The notes beneath the pieces were generated by a model. The model had not been told where the DNA came from. It did no database searches and worked only from the letters and a program-made list of their open reading frames with translations. Made by a program: the position numbers and the translations under genes. A DNA stretch of 6,147 nucleotides from Patescibacteria group bacterium (GTDB lineage: Bacteria; Patescibacteriota; Minisyncoccia; Phycocordibacterales; JAGLOS01). The stretch is from positions 1 to 6,147 of the forward strand of contig JAHIYV010000079.1 in assembly GCA_018814635.1 (NCBI GenBank), given 5' to 3'. This document shows positions 1 to 4,826 of the stretch, in pieces. Within the stretch, counting starts at the first letter, position 1, and every line of letters begins with the position of its first letter.

Positions 1-55
1 ATACATATTTGTTAATAATTTTTAATTTAATAATCTTCTAATAAATAATACTAGG

Positions 56-83
56 GCCTGGAATAAAATAACTCGTTCCAAGC
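56..83 (-). other. 8-bp RNA hairpin in the leftward leader
   Basis: On the minus strand GCTTGGAA (83-76) pairs with TTCCAGGC (63-56), including one U-G wobble that would be a C-A mismatch in a plus-strand RNA. The stem therefore fits minus-strand transcription. The downstream sequence is U-rich but not a clean U tract, so a terminator is not supported. A processing or structural stem is possible. Confidence 0.35.
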
Positions 84-168
84 TCTTACGACCTTTCTTC
101 TTTTTTTATTTCTATGACCTAACCTAAGTAAGATCAAGATAAAATCAAGATCAGAAATTATACGAAAA

Positions 169-187
169 GTATGTTCATTGAACATAC
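169..187. repeat. 19-bp palindrome (8-bp arms, 3-nt loop)
   Basis: GTATGTTC (169-176) and GAACATAC (180-187) are exact reverse complements around ATT. It could be an RNA hairpin in the leftward leader or a dimeric repressor operator. It lies over 100 bp downstream of the predicted start site, so a leader hairpin is somewhat more likely. Confidence 0.5.
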
Positions 188-211
188 CTTAACTTAATTT
201 AATGCACTATT

Positions 212-233
212 CTGTTTTCAATTTTCAATGATC
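212..233 (-). promoter_or_regulatory. boxA-like rRNA antitermination motif
   Basis: The minus strand reads GATCATTGAAAATTGAAAAC. It closely resembles the boxA region in rRNA leaders and 16S-23S spacers of low-GC Gram-positive bacteria (a TTCATTGAAAATTGAA-type sequence, recalled rather than searched). It lies about 50-70 nt downstream of the start site predicted for the strong leftward promoter, a suitable place for NusB/S10 loading on nascent rRNA. In an AT-rich region part of the match could be chance. Confidence 0.4.
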
Positions 234-289
234 TTTCTTTTTTACACGGATACGATGCAAAATTTTTACACCGGCAATCCCTACTTCTA

Positions 290-318
290 ATCATACATTG
301 TGTATAATCAGCTGTCAA
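290..318 (-). promoter_or_regulatory. Strong leftward sigma70-type promoter
   Basis: Reading the minus strand, a perfect -35 hexamer TTGACA (318-313) is followed by exactly 17 bp and a -10 hexamer TATGAT (295-290), which matches the consensus at five of six positions. The expected start is a purine near 282-286. No coding sequence follows it within the window, which points to a stable-RNA promoter. Confidence 0.65.
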
Positions 319-350
319 ATAAAAACCGGAGTTTCACCGTATCTGTAGAT

Positions 351-381
351 ATAATAGCATAAATTTCCAAAAACGTTACAA
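351..381 (-). promoter_or_regulatory. Possible second (upstream) leftward promoter
   Basis: On the minus strand a TTGTAA -35-like hexamer (381-376), a 19-bp spacer and an extended -10, TGC followed by TATTAT (359-351), lie about 60 bp upstream of the stronger promoter. Tandem promoters are common ahead of rRNA operons. The long spacer and the AT-rich setting make this a weak call. Confidence 0.3.
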
Positions 382-404
382 AAAAGACAAAAGCGAAAAA
401 AGAT

Positions 405-432
405 AATTTTGAATTTCTAATTTTGAATTTTG
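405..432. repeat. Heptamer array 1 (4 x 7 bp)
   Basis: Four consecutive 7-bp units: AATTTTG, AATTTCT, AATTTTG, AATTTTG. Its first 19 bp (405-423) are exactly reverse-complementary to 547-565, so arrays 1 and 2 form an inverted pair about 120 bp apart. Confidence 0.55.
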
Positions 433-534
433 ATTGAAAGTTTAATTTTCTAATGATTTAATGATAAAATAATTTTCACATAAACAGATATCGGACACCT
501 ATTTAAAAATTTAAAATTAAGTCATTTAAAATTG

Positions 535-562
535 ATTCAAAATTAGAAATTAGAAATTCAAA
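535..562. repeat. Heptamer array 2 (4 x 7 bp), inverse of array 1
   Basis: Four consecutive units: ATTCAAA, ATTAGAA, ATTAGAA, ATTCAAA. In reverse complement these are TTTGAAT and TTCTAAT, the same units found in array 1. The sequence is AT-rich, but the fixed 7-bp phase and the 19-bp perfect inverted match exceed plain low complexity. Confidence 0.55.
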
Positions 563-595
563 ATTGTATTCGCTCAGGATTATAAAAGACACTTC

Positions 596-630
596 CTTGA
601 ATCTTGGTTCTTGGTTCTTGATTCTTGATT
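596..630. repeat. Heptamer array 3 (5 x 7 bp) at the 3' end of the HTH gene
   Basis: Five consecutive units: CTTGAAT, CTTGGTT, CTTGGTT, CTTGATT, CTTGATT. The last base of the array is also the last base of the stop codon of the minus-strand gene, so the array lies directly downstream of that gene. The units resemble those of arrays 1 and 2 (YTTGRWT). No hairpin terminator is visible for the gene here. Confidence 0.7.
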
Positions 631-1511
631 TATGCGAGGGAGTATCTGCTCCACCTTCTTTCTCCTGTCTTTTTTAATACCTTATTTTGCAACATAGAAA
701 CAAGGTCTCTTTGAATTGTTTTTTCACTACACCCGACAACTTGTAAAGAAATGTCCTTTATGGTCAGCTCTTTATTGTCCTTTAGAAGTTGCAGTATATG
801 TTGTTTTCTTTTGTCCTTTATAAAATCATTCTGTCTTTTAGTGTCCTTTTGCCCACTTGGAGGTCGAACCTCCAAGTGGGATTTTTGGGTTTTTATATGT
901 TGATTCTTTGGTTGATTCTCTAATCGCGCTGTGAAATTTTGCACTCTATGATCAATTTGTTTGGTTTTGTTAAAGATAGTTTTTTCATTATTTTTTTCTA
1001 AGATATTCTCATCAACCTTTCTATTTTCATCTCCATATAAGGAAGGGTGGTTTTTGGGTACAGTAAAAAAACTCTCCGGAAAAGTAAGGTTACTATTAGT
1101 CCTTCCGTTCTCCTTTTTTGATTCAATTTGTTTTTTTATAAAAAAATATTCTCGCTTAAGAACTGCGTGATTCATTCCTGAAATAAATCCTGCTAAATAC
1201 GCAATTTCCAACATAGAAAGCATTTCATTTAGAAGACTTAAAATGCGCGAAAAAGAACCTGTGCCGCTTTGTTCTTTTTTTTCATTGAGGGTTGAGGAGT
1301 AGTTAAGTAATAATAATCCTGTCTCGCGAAATTTCCACTTCATTGGTTCTCTATCGGACAAAAAATTTGTTACCATATAAATTGCCGTAACAAGTTTTTC
1401 TGTTTTATTTTCAAAAAAATAATAAAAGTCAATATCTTTATTATCGTTGTTGGTATAAAAGTCATCTCTGGTAGTTGATATGTTATTTATTGTTTTGTCT
1501 TTTTTTAACAT
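630..1511 (-). CDS. Putative DNA-binding protein with C-terminal DeoR-type winged HTH
   Basis: A 293-residue predicted cytoplasmic protein. Residues about 28-132 are mostly helical and hydrophobic-rich (YYFFENKTEKLVTAIYMVTNF, then helices around 85-130), with no clear membrane segment. Residues about 133-232 form a polar, Lys/Asn-rich, probably disordered linker. Residues about 234-293 form a winged HTH of DeoR type (KRKQHILQLLKDNKELTIKDIS, recognition helix near SEKTIQRDLVSML, wing GERRWSRYSL). I associate this architecture with Patescibacteria; no ligand or target is known to me. The ATG at 1511 lacks a Shine-Dalgarno sequence. A CATAAT box sits 7 nt upstream, compatible with a leaderless or very short-leader transcript. 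Repeated TAAAAGACA-type sites in its upstream region suggest autoregulation (inference). A perfect 29-bp palindrome encodes residues 211-220 within the linker. Real gene: confident; regulatory role: probable. Confidence 0.85.
   Translation of the reverse strand: MLKKDKTINNISTTRDDFYTNNDNKDIDFYYFFENKTEKLVTAIYMVTNFLSDREPMKWKFRETGLLLLNYSSTLNEKKEQSGTGSFSRILSLLNEMLSMLEIAYLAGFISGMNHAVLKREYFFIKKQIESKKENGRTNSNLTFPESFFTVPKNHPSLYGDENRKVDENILEKNNEKTIFNKTKQIDHRVQNFTARLENQPKNQHIKTQKSHLEVRPPSGQKDTKRQNDFIKDKRKQHILQLLKDNKELTIKDISLQVVGCSEKTIQRDLVSMLQNKVLKKTGERRWSRYSLA
852..880. repeat. Short palindromic element, copy 1 (inside the HTH gene)
   Basis: A perfect 13-bp inverted repeat (852-864 and 868-880) with a CGA loop. 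The core arm is CACTTGGAGGT. It shares an 11-bp core stem and a 3-nt loop with the copy at 4375-4399. On the minus strand it is translated in frame as SHLEVRPPSG within the linker of the HTH protein. On the plus strand it is followed by ATTTTTGGGTTTTT, so antisense transcripts could see it as a weak terminator. Confidence 0.8.
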
Positions 1512-1580
1512 AGTAAAATTATGTCTTATAGATTAGTTTTTTAGTTTATCTTGTTACATATAATTACTTGTGGTAATTCT

Positions 1581-1601
1581 TAAAAGACACTGTGTGTTTT
1601 A
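1581..1601. promoter_or_regulatory. Operator-like 21-bp palindrome upstream of the HTH gene
   Basis: Half-sites TAAAAGACAC (1581-1590) and GTGTGTTTTA (1592-1601) are inverted around a central T, and 18 of 21 positions are symmetric. The palindrome lies about 70-90 bp upstream of the HTH start codon. Next to it is another inverted repeat, AATTAC (1562-1567) with GTAATT (1573-1578). A dimeric winged-HTH protein would suit such a site; binding by the neighbouring gene product is an inference. Confidence 0.45.
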
Positions 1602-1625
1602 TTTAATAAATTTTATTGTTACTAA

Positions 1626-1690
1626 TGTCTTTTATATTGTGAAAGAATCTGTATGTCTTTTAGAATATATTTGTGGAAGAATTGTCTTTA
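1626..1690 (+). promoter_or_regulatory. Three direct half-site repeats, 28-29 bp apart
   Basis: TGTCTTTTA occurs at 1626-1634 and 1654-1662, and TGTCTTTA at 1683-1690, at spacings of 28 and 29 bp. The same half-site occurs inverted at 1581-1589 and, as TAAAAGACAC, beyond the other end of the HTH gene at 583-592. A spacing close to three helical turns places the sites on nearly the same DNA face. Confidence 0.4.
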
Positions 1691-1701
1691 AAAATTTTCT
1701 T

Positions 1702-1723
1702 ATGTCCACTATATAACAGACAT
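1702..1723. promoter_or_regulatory. Operator-like 22-bp palindrome with ATGTC/GACAT ends
   Basis: ATGTC (1702-1706) and GACAT (1719-1723) flank a symmetric TATATA-like centre; 16 of 22 positions are symmetric. The outer TGTC matches the first four bases of the nearby half-sites. It is a possible degenerate member of the same site family. Confidence 0.3.
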
Positions 1724-1743
1724 TATAAAAGTCAAACATGTAA

Positions 1744-1792
1744 TAGTTTATAGTTTGTAGTGAGTAGTTTGTAGTAAAAAGTTAAAAGTGAA
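1744..1792. repeat. Heptamer array 4 (7 x 7 bp)
   Basis: Seven phased 7-bp units: TAGTTTA, TAGTTTG, TAGTGAG, TAGTTTG, TAGTAAA, AAGTTAA, AAGTGAA. All keep AGT at positions 2-4. The unit differs in sequence from arrays 1-3 but has the same length. It begins 21 bp after the last operator-like palindrome. Confidence 0.55.
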
Positions 1793-1826
1793 ATATTGCT
1801 GGGGAGTTACATAAGTAAGTAAAACC

Positions 1827-1884
1827 AAGGTCGCACCTCTTCCGTCGTTCCGCTTCGCTTCACTCCTCCTCGAGGAACGACCTT
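1827..1884. repeat. GC-rich hairpin block
   Basis: Two alternative inverted repeats share the right arm: AAGGTCG (1827-1833) with CGACCTT (1878-1884), and GTCGTTCC (1844-1851) with GGAACGAC (1874-1881). The loop includes the palindrome TCCTCGAGGA. The GC content is far above the flanks. On the plus strand the block is followed by CTTTTAGCC, a poor T tract, so a terminator is only a weak possibility. It may be a degraded palindromic intergenic repeat. Confidence 0.45.
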
Positions 1885-1915
1885 TTAGCCGAGAAATAAA
1901 ACAAAAAAAGAGCTT

Positions 1916-1949
1916 GGCGAGGCCGGGCCTTGCCTTGAAAATAAGGCAA
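1916..1949 (+). other. Two mutually exclusive hairpins upstream of ftsK
   Basis: GGCGAGGC (1916-1923) pairs with GCCTTGCC (1927-1934) around a CGG loop with one G-U pair. TTGCCTT (1930-1936) pairs with AAGGCAA (1943-1949). The two stems share 1930-1934, so only one can form at a time. Both lie upstream of the proposed ftsK promoter, so they matter only if transcription starts further left. Confidence 0.3.
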
Positions 1950-1980
1950 AAAAAGTACTGGTGGTTTCGTTGGAGATTTG

Positions 1981-1989
1981 TGGTACTAT
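1981..1989 (+). promoter_or_regulatory. Extended -10 promoter candidate for ftsK
   Basis: TGG followed by TACTAT makes an extended -10 element 25 bp before the ftsK ATG; the predicted start near 1996 would give a leader of about 19 nt. No good -35 hexamer is present at 16-18 bp. There is no Shine-Dalgarno sequence before the ATG at 2015; the sequence there is AATTATAAATTATG. Confidence 0.35.
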
Positions 1990-2014
1990 AGTAGTCATTA
2001 TTTAATTATAAATT

Positions 2015-4360
2015 ATGAAAACGAAGAAAAAAAAGGAATCTGTGGAAAAAAAAAGTATGTGGGATGGTATTGCTTTGGAAGTTAAACATAGCGCGCTTTC
2101 AATTATTTTTATTGCATTAACTATTTTTTTTATTCTCTCCCCTTTTGGTAAGGCGGGAGTTATGGGCGATAAGATATTTAACTGGTTGACAGCGTTTTTT
2201 GGCGCGGGTTATTTTATTATTCCTCTCCTTTTTATTATTCTCGCTGTTTCTTTAATGAGAGACTCTCGTCCACAATTTGCGAGAACAACTGTTGTTGCTT
2301 CTTTTTTATTTTTCACTTCAACTCTTGGAATTATAGAATTGCTGGGAATAGCATTTGGATTAACTAATAAGGGGGGCTGGTTGGGGAATTTTATTGAAGC
2401 GCCTTTGGTTAAACTTTTTGATGTTTGGATTAGTTTTGTTTTTCTTTTAATGTTTGGAATAATTTCTCTTCTTGTTATTTTTAATACAAAACTTCCCGCG
2501 CGGACATTGCTGTTTTGGAAAAAAGATACAAAAAACGACGAGCCTCTAAGTAAAGACGAGAACGAGGAGGAGAGCAATGCAAATGAAGAAGAAGCGACAG
2601 AGGAAGAGCTTTCTCAAGAAAAAGAATCGGAACCAGATGAAATACATTCGGAACCAGAACCAGAGCAAAAAAATTCCTTAAAGAAAATGTTGGGGTTAGG
2701 CACAAATTCAACCTCTTCTTTTTCTTATAATTATGGTAGTAATATAAAATTTGTCCCTCCCCCTCTAAAATTACTCAACGGCGACAAAGGCAAACCTGGT
2801 TTTGGTGATATCAAGGCAAACTCAAATATTATTAAAAGAACCTTGGAAAAGTTTAGGATAAATGTTGAAATGGACGAGGTGTCAGTTGGACCATCAATAA
2901 CTCGTTACGCTCTTAAACCAGCCGAAGGCGTAAAACTTTCGCGCATTGTTGGACTGCAAGATAATTTAGCTTTAGCTCTCGCGGCGCATCCCATACGAAT
3001 AGAGGCCCCTATTCCGGGCAAATCACTTATTGGGATTGAGATACCAAACAGCGCGAGAACAACAGTAGGCCTGGGTACCCTTTTGAAAGAAAATGCCTAT
3101 CAGTCATCTTCTAAAGATTTACTCGTGGCTCTTGGTAAATCAATTGATGGAAAACCACATTTTGCAAATTTAGCAAAAATGCCACACTTACTTATAGCAG
3201 GTCAAACGGGCGCGGGAAAATCTGTTACAGTTCACGCTCTTATTATTTCTCTTCTTTTTAGAAATTCGTCAGAAAATCTTCGGTTGATTATGGTGGACCC
3301 AAAACGAGTAGAGCTTACTCTATATAATGACATTCCTCATTTGCTTACCCCTGTGATCACCGACCCGCAAAAAGCAATCCGCGTATTGAATCAGGTTGCC
3401 AAAGAAATGGAACGCCGTTATGATATTTTGGGCGCTGAAAAAGCTCCAAATGTTGAGTTTTACACTAAAAAAATATATGAACCCGCTTTGAAAAAATATC
3501 AAGAAAAAATAGCCAAAAAAAAGAAAGAAAACGCAAACAGTATTACTGATAATAATGAGCAGTCAATGGAAGAAGATGCTGATAATATAGAGAACTCGCC
3601 CAATATTCCGGAACGAATGCCTTATATTGTTGTTGTGATTGATGAACTTGCTACAATTATGTCGTCCTACCCACGAGAACTTGAGGCTGGTATTGTGCGT
3701 CTCGCGCAATTAAGTCGCGCGGTGGGAATTCATTTAATTCTTTCAACTCAACGCCCTCAGGTTAGTGTCATTACAGGACTTATTAAAGCAAATGTACCAT
3801 CAAGAATTGCTTTGCAAGTATCATCATATGTTGATTCAAAAACAATTTTAGACACAGGTGGAGCGGAAAAACTTCTCGGCGCGGGAGATATGCTGTATTG
3901 TTCGGGAGAAATGTCCAAACCAATACGACTCCAGTCGGCTTTTATTACCACAGAAGAAATAAAAAATGTTGTAAAACACATTATTCAAACACACAAAGAA
4001 CATCTTCCTAGCGAGATAGCTATAGATATTACTTCTCAAGAAAATAATACTGATGTTATTTTTGCATCAATGACCAATGATGGCGATAGTGCGAACGAGG
4101 ACAAAAGAGATAATAATGATGGCGACAGTGACAGTGAGTTATACAAGAAAATTAGAGAATTTGTAATACAATCGCAAAAAGCATCTACTTCTTATTTACA
4201 GAGAAAATTCCGTATCGGTTATCCACGCGCCGCGAATATTATGGATGAATTGGAACAAGATGGAGTTGTCGGTCCTAGTGATGGAGCCAAAGGAAGACAA
4301 GTTTTAATAAAACCCACTGACTCTACCACCAATTCAGATGATGACAATGATAACGAATAA
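2015..4360 (+). CDS. ftsK: DNA translocase FtsK/SpoIIIE family
   Basis: A 781-residue septal DNA pump that uses ATP to move chromosome DNA during division; in well-studied bacteria it also activates XerC/D dimer resolution at dif. Four membrane segments are visible (about 26-46, 57-81, 91-116, 133-157), then an acidic Glu-rich linker (about 172-222). The alpha domain spans about 262-358. The RecA-like motor has Walker A GQTGAGKS (396-403, Lys402), Walker B VVVIDE (Asp543, Glu544) and the STQRP motif (577-581). The gamma winged helix, which in E. coli reads KOPS sites, spans about 707-770. Odd points are a Lys-rich then acidic low-complexity stretch inside the motor (about 490-533) before Walker B, and an acidic Asn/Asp-rich linker before gamma. 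The length and domain order are normal for the family. The start was chosen because MKTKKKK precedes the first membrane segment. It is followed after 55 nt by a small co-directional gene. Confidence 0.97.
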   Translation: MKTKKKKESVEKKSMWDGIALEVKHSALSIIFIALTIFFILSPFGKAGVMGDKIFNWLTAFFGAGYFIIPLLFIILAVSLMRDSRPQFARTTVVASFLFFTSTLGIIELLGIAFGLTNKGGWLGNFIEAPLVKLFDVWISFVFLLMFGIISLLVIFNTKLPARTLLFWKKDTKNDEPLSKDENEEESNANEEEATEEELSQEKESEPDEIHSEPEPEQKNSLKKMLGLGTNSTSSFSYNYGSNIKFVPPPLKLLNGDKGKPGFGDIKANSNIIKRTLEKFRINVEMDEVSVGPSITRYALKPAEGVKLSRIVGLQDNLALALAAHPIRIEAPIPGKSLIGIEIPNSARTTVGLGTLLKENAYQSSSKDLLVALGKSIDGKPHFANLAKMPHLLIAGQTGAGKSVTVHALIISLLFRNSSENLRLIMVDPKRVELTLYNDIPHLLTPVITDPQKAIRVLNQVAKEMERRYDILGAEKAPNVEFYTKKIYEPALKKYQEKIAKKKKENANSITDNNEQSMEEDADNIENSPNIPERMPYIVVVIDELATIMSSYPRELEAGIVRLAQLSRAVGIHLILSTQRPQVSVITGLIKANVPSRIALQVSSYVDSKTILDTGGAEKLLGAGDMLYCSGEMSKPIRLQSAFITTEEIKNVVKHIIQTHKEHLPSEIAIDITSQENNTDVIFASMTNDGDSANEDKRDNNDGDSDSELYKKIREFVIQSQKASTSYLQRKFRIGYPRAANIMDELEQDGVVGPSDGAKGRQVLIKPTDSTTNSDDDNDNE

Positions 4361-4374
4361 TGAACAATATAAAC

Positions 4375-4399
4375 CACTTGGGGGTGAAACCCCCAAGTG
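4375..4399. repeat. Short palindromic element, copy 2 (ftsK 3' spacer)
   Basis: A perfect 11-bp inverted repeat (4375-4385 and 4389-4399) with a GAA loop, starting 15 bp after the ftsK stop. The arm is CACTTGGGGGT. Compared with the copy in the HTH gene, the stem differs only at the eighth pair, A-T there and G-C here, with both bases changed. No T tract follows on the plus strand, so it is not a standard terminator. It would form a hairpin in the leader of the following gene, or be an mRNA stem between cistrons. Confidence 0.8.
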
Positions 4400-4415
4400 A
4401 CACAAACAGTGGAAT

Positions 4416-4769
4416 ATGGCTGGTAGAAACATAAAAACAATAATAAGAACTTTTATAATTACATTGGCGGTAATCGCAATTTTGGGGTATGCATATTATA
4501 GAACACAAGATTATCTTGCTGGTCCACAAATAATTGTCTCATCTCCTCTCAATAATCAGACTGTGACCAATCCCCTACTTACAATACAAGGACAAACAAA
4601 AAATGTAACTAATATCACCTTAAATGATAGAAAGATATTTATTAACAAGAAAAATGTTTTTGCTGAACAAATTTTCCTTCAACCGGGGTATAATGTAATT
4701 AAAATAGAAGTTATGGATAAATTCAAAAAACGAGTTACAAAAAAGATTAAAATAGTGTATAAAGAATAA
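4416..4769 (+). CDS. Small membrane-anchored protein with Ig-like extracellular domain
   Basis: A 117-residue protein. Residues about 10-27 (IRTFIITLAVIAILGYAYY region) form one membrane anchor after a short positively charged N-terminus, predicting the N-terminus inside and the C-terminus outside. Residues about 37-117 look like one beta-sandwich of the glucodextranase-B/Ig-like type: IIVSSPLNNQTVTN, LLTIQGQT, ITLNDRKIFIN, then LQPGYNVIKIEVMDKFKKR. Such domains occur in many CPR surface proteins; the specific function is unknown. There is no catalytic motif and no cysteine. The ATG at 4416 is the first after an in-frame stop at 4398-4400 and lacks a clear ribosome binding site. The gaps of 55 nt to ftsK and 57 nt to recA suggest co-transcription. 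The reading frame and fold type are fairly secure; the exact domain family is less so. Confidence 0.85.
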   Translation: MAGRNIKTIIRTFIITLAVIAILGYAYYRTQDYLAGPQIIVSSPLNNQTVTNPLLTIQGQTKNVTNITLNDRKIFINKKNVFAEQIFLQPGYNVIKIEVMDKFKKRVTKKIKIVYKE

Positions 4770-4826
4770 GGGGTTAATGGTCTGAGTAAAAATAGAGTTT
4801 TATTTATTTAGTTTAATTTTTATATT
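4770..4826 (+). promoter_or_regulatory. AT-rich recA upstream spacer without SOS box
   Basis: This 57-nt spacer holds a TTTAAT box (4812-4817) and TATATT directly before the recA ATG. If TTTAAT is a -10 element, the transcript would be leaderless or nearly so. No matching -35, no Shine-Dalgarno sequence and no GAAC/GTTC or CTG/CAG type LexA palindrome are seen. Read-through from the upstream genes remains possible. Confidence 0.25.

Larger units (their letters stand above)
1..288 (-). ncRNA. Leftward untranslated leader, probably of an rRNA operon
   Basis: I find no convincing reading frame here. On the minus strand the segment starts just downstream of a consensus promoter, then carries a boxA-like TTGAAAATTGAAAA stretch, an 8-bp palindrome with a 3-nt loop (169-187), an 8-bp hairpin (56-83) and a purine run. 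This order (strong promoter, boxA, structured AT-rich leader) is what precedes bacterial 16S or 23S rRNA genes. The 23S and 16S start signatures are not seen, so any rRNA gene would begin beyond the left edge. Alternatives are a stand-alone structured RNA of about 200-280 nt, or a long mRNA leader. The rRNA reading is an inference. Confidence 0.4.
1512..2014. other. Divergent intergenic region between the HTH gene and ftsK
   Basis: About 500 bp with no convincing gene. From left to right it holds the HTH gene's upstream region with repeated TGTCTTTTA-type half-sites (1522-1735), a heptamer array (1744-1792), a GC-rich hairpin block (1827-1884), two overlapping hairpins (1916-1949) and an extended -10 promoter candidate for ftsK (1981-1989). 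No tRNA-like or protein-like sequence was recognised. Confidence 0.7.

Noticed and set aside
405..630. CRISPR array
   Set aside because: Repeats are 7 bp, contiguous and AT-rich, without 20-40 bp repeats or spacers, and no cas genes are present.
852..886. Intrinsic terminator on the plus strand inside the HTH gene
   Set aside because: The stem and ATTTTT look terminator-like, but no plus-strand gene lies upstream, and the stem is better explained as a copy of the palindrome family.
961..1170. Plus-strand open frame opposite the HTH gene
   Set aside because: It lies wholly antisense to a well-supported gene and is a low-complexity Phe/Ser/Leu-rich translation with no recognisable domain.
1844..1886. 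Rho-independent terminator upstream of ftsK
   Set aside because: The loop is 22 nt and only four T residues follow; there is no upstream plus-strand gene to terminate.
2186..2214. TTGACA hexamer within ftsK as an internal promoter
   Set aside because: The hexamer 17 bp downstream (TTATTT) is a poor -10, and the site is inside a conserved membrane-segment coding stretch.
2209..2711. Minus-strand open frames opposite the 5' part of ftsK
   Set aside because: They are shadows of ftsK; composition mirrors the sense codons and no domain or start context is seen.
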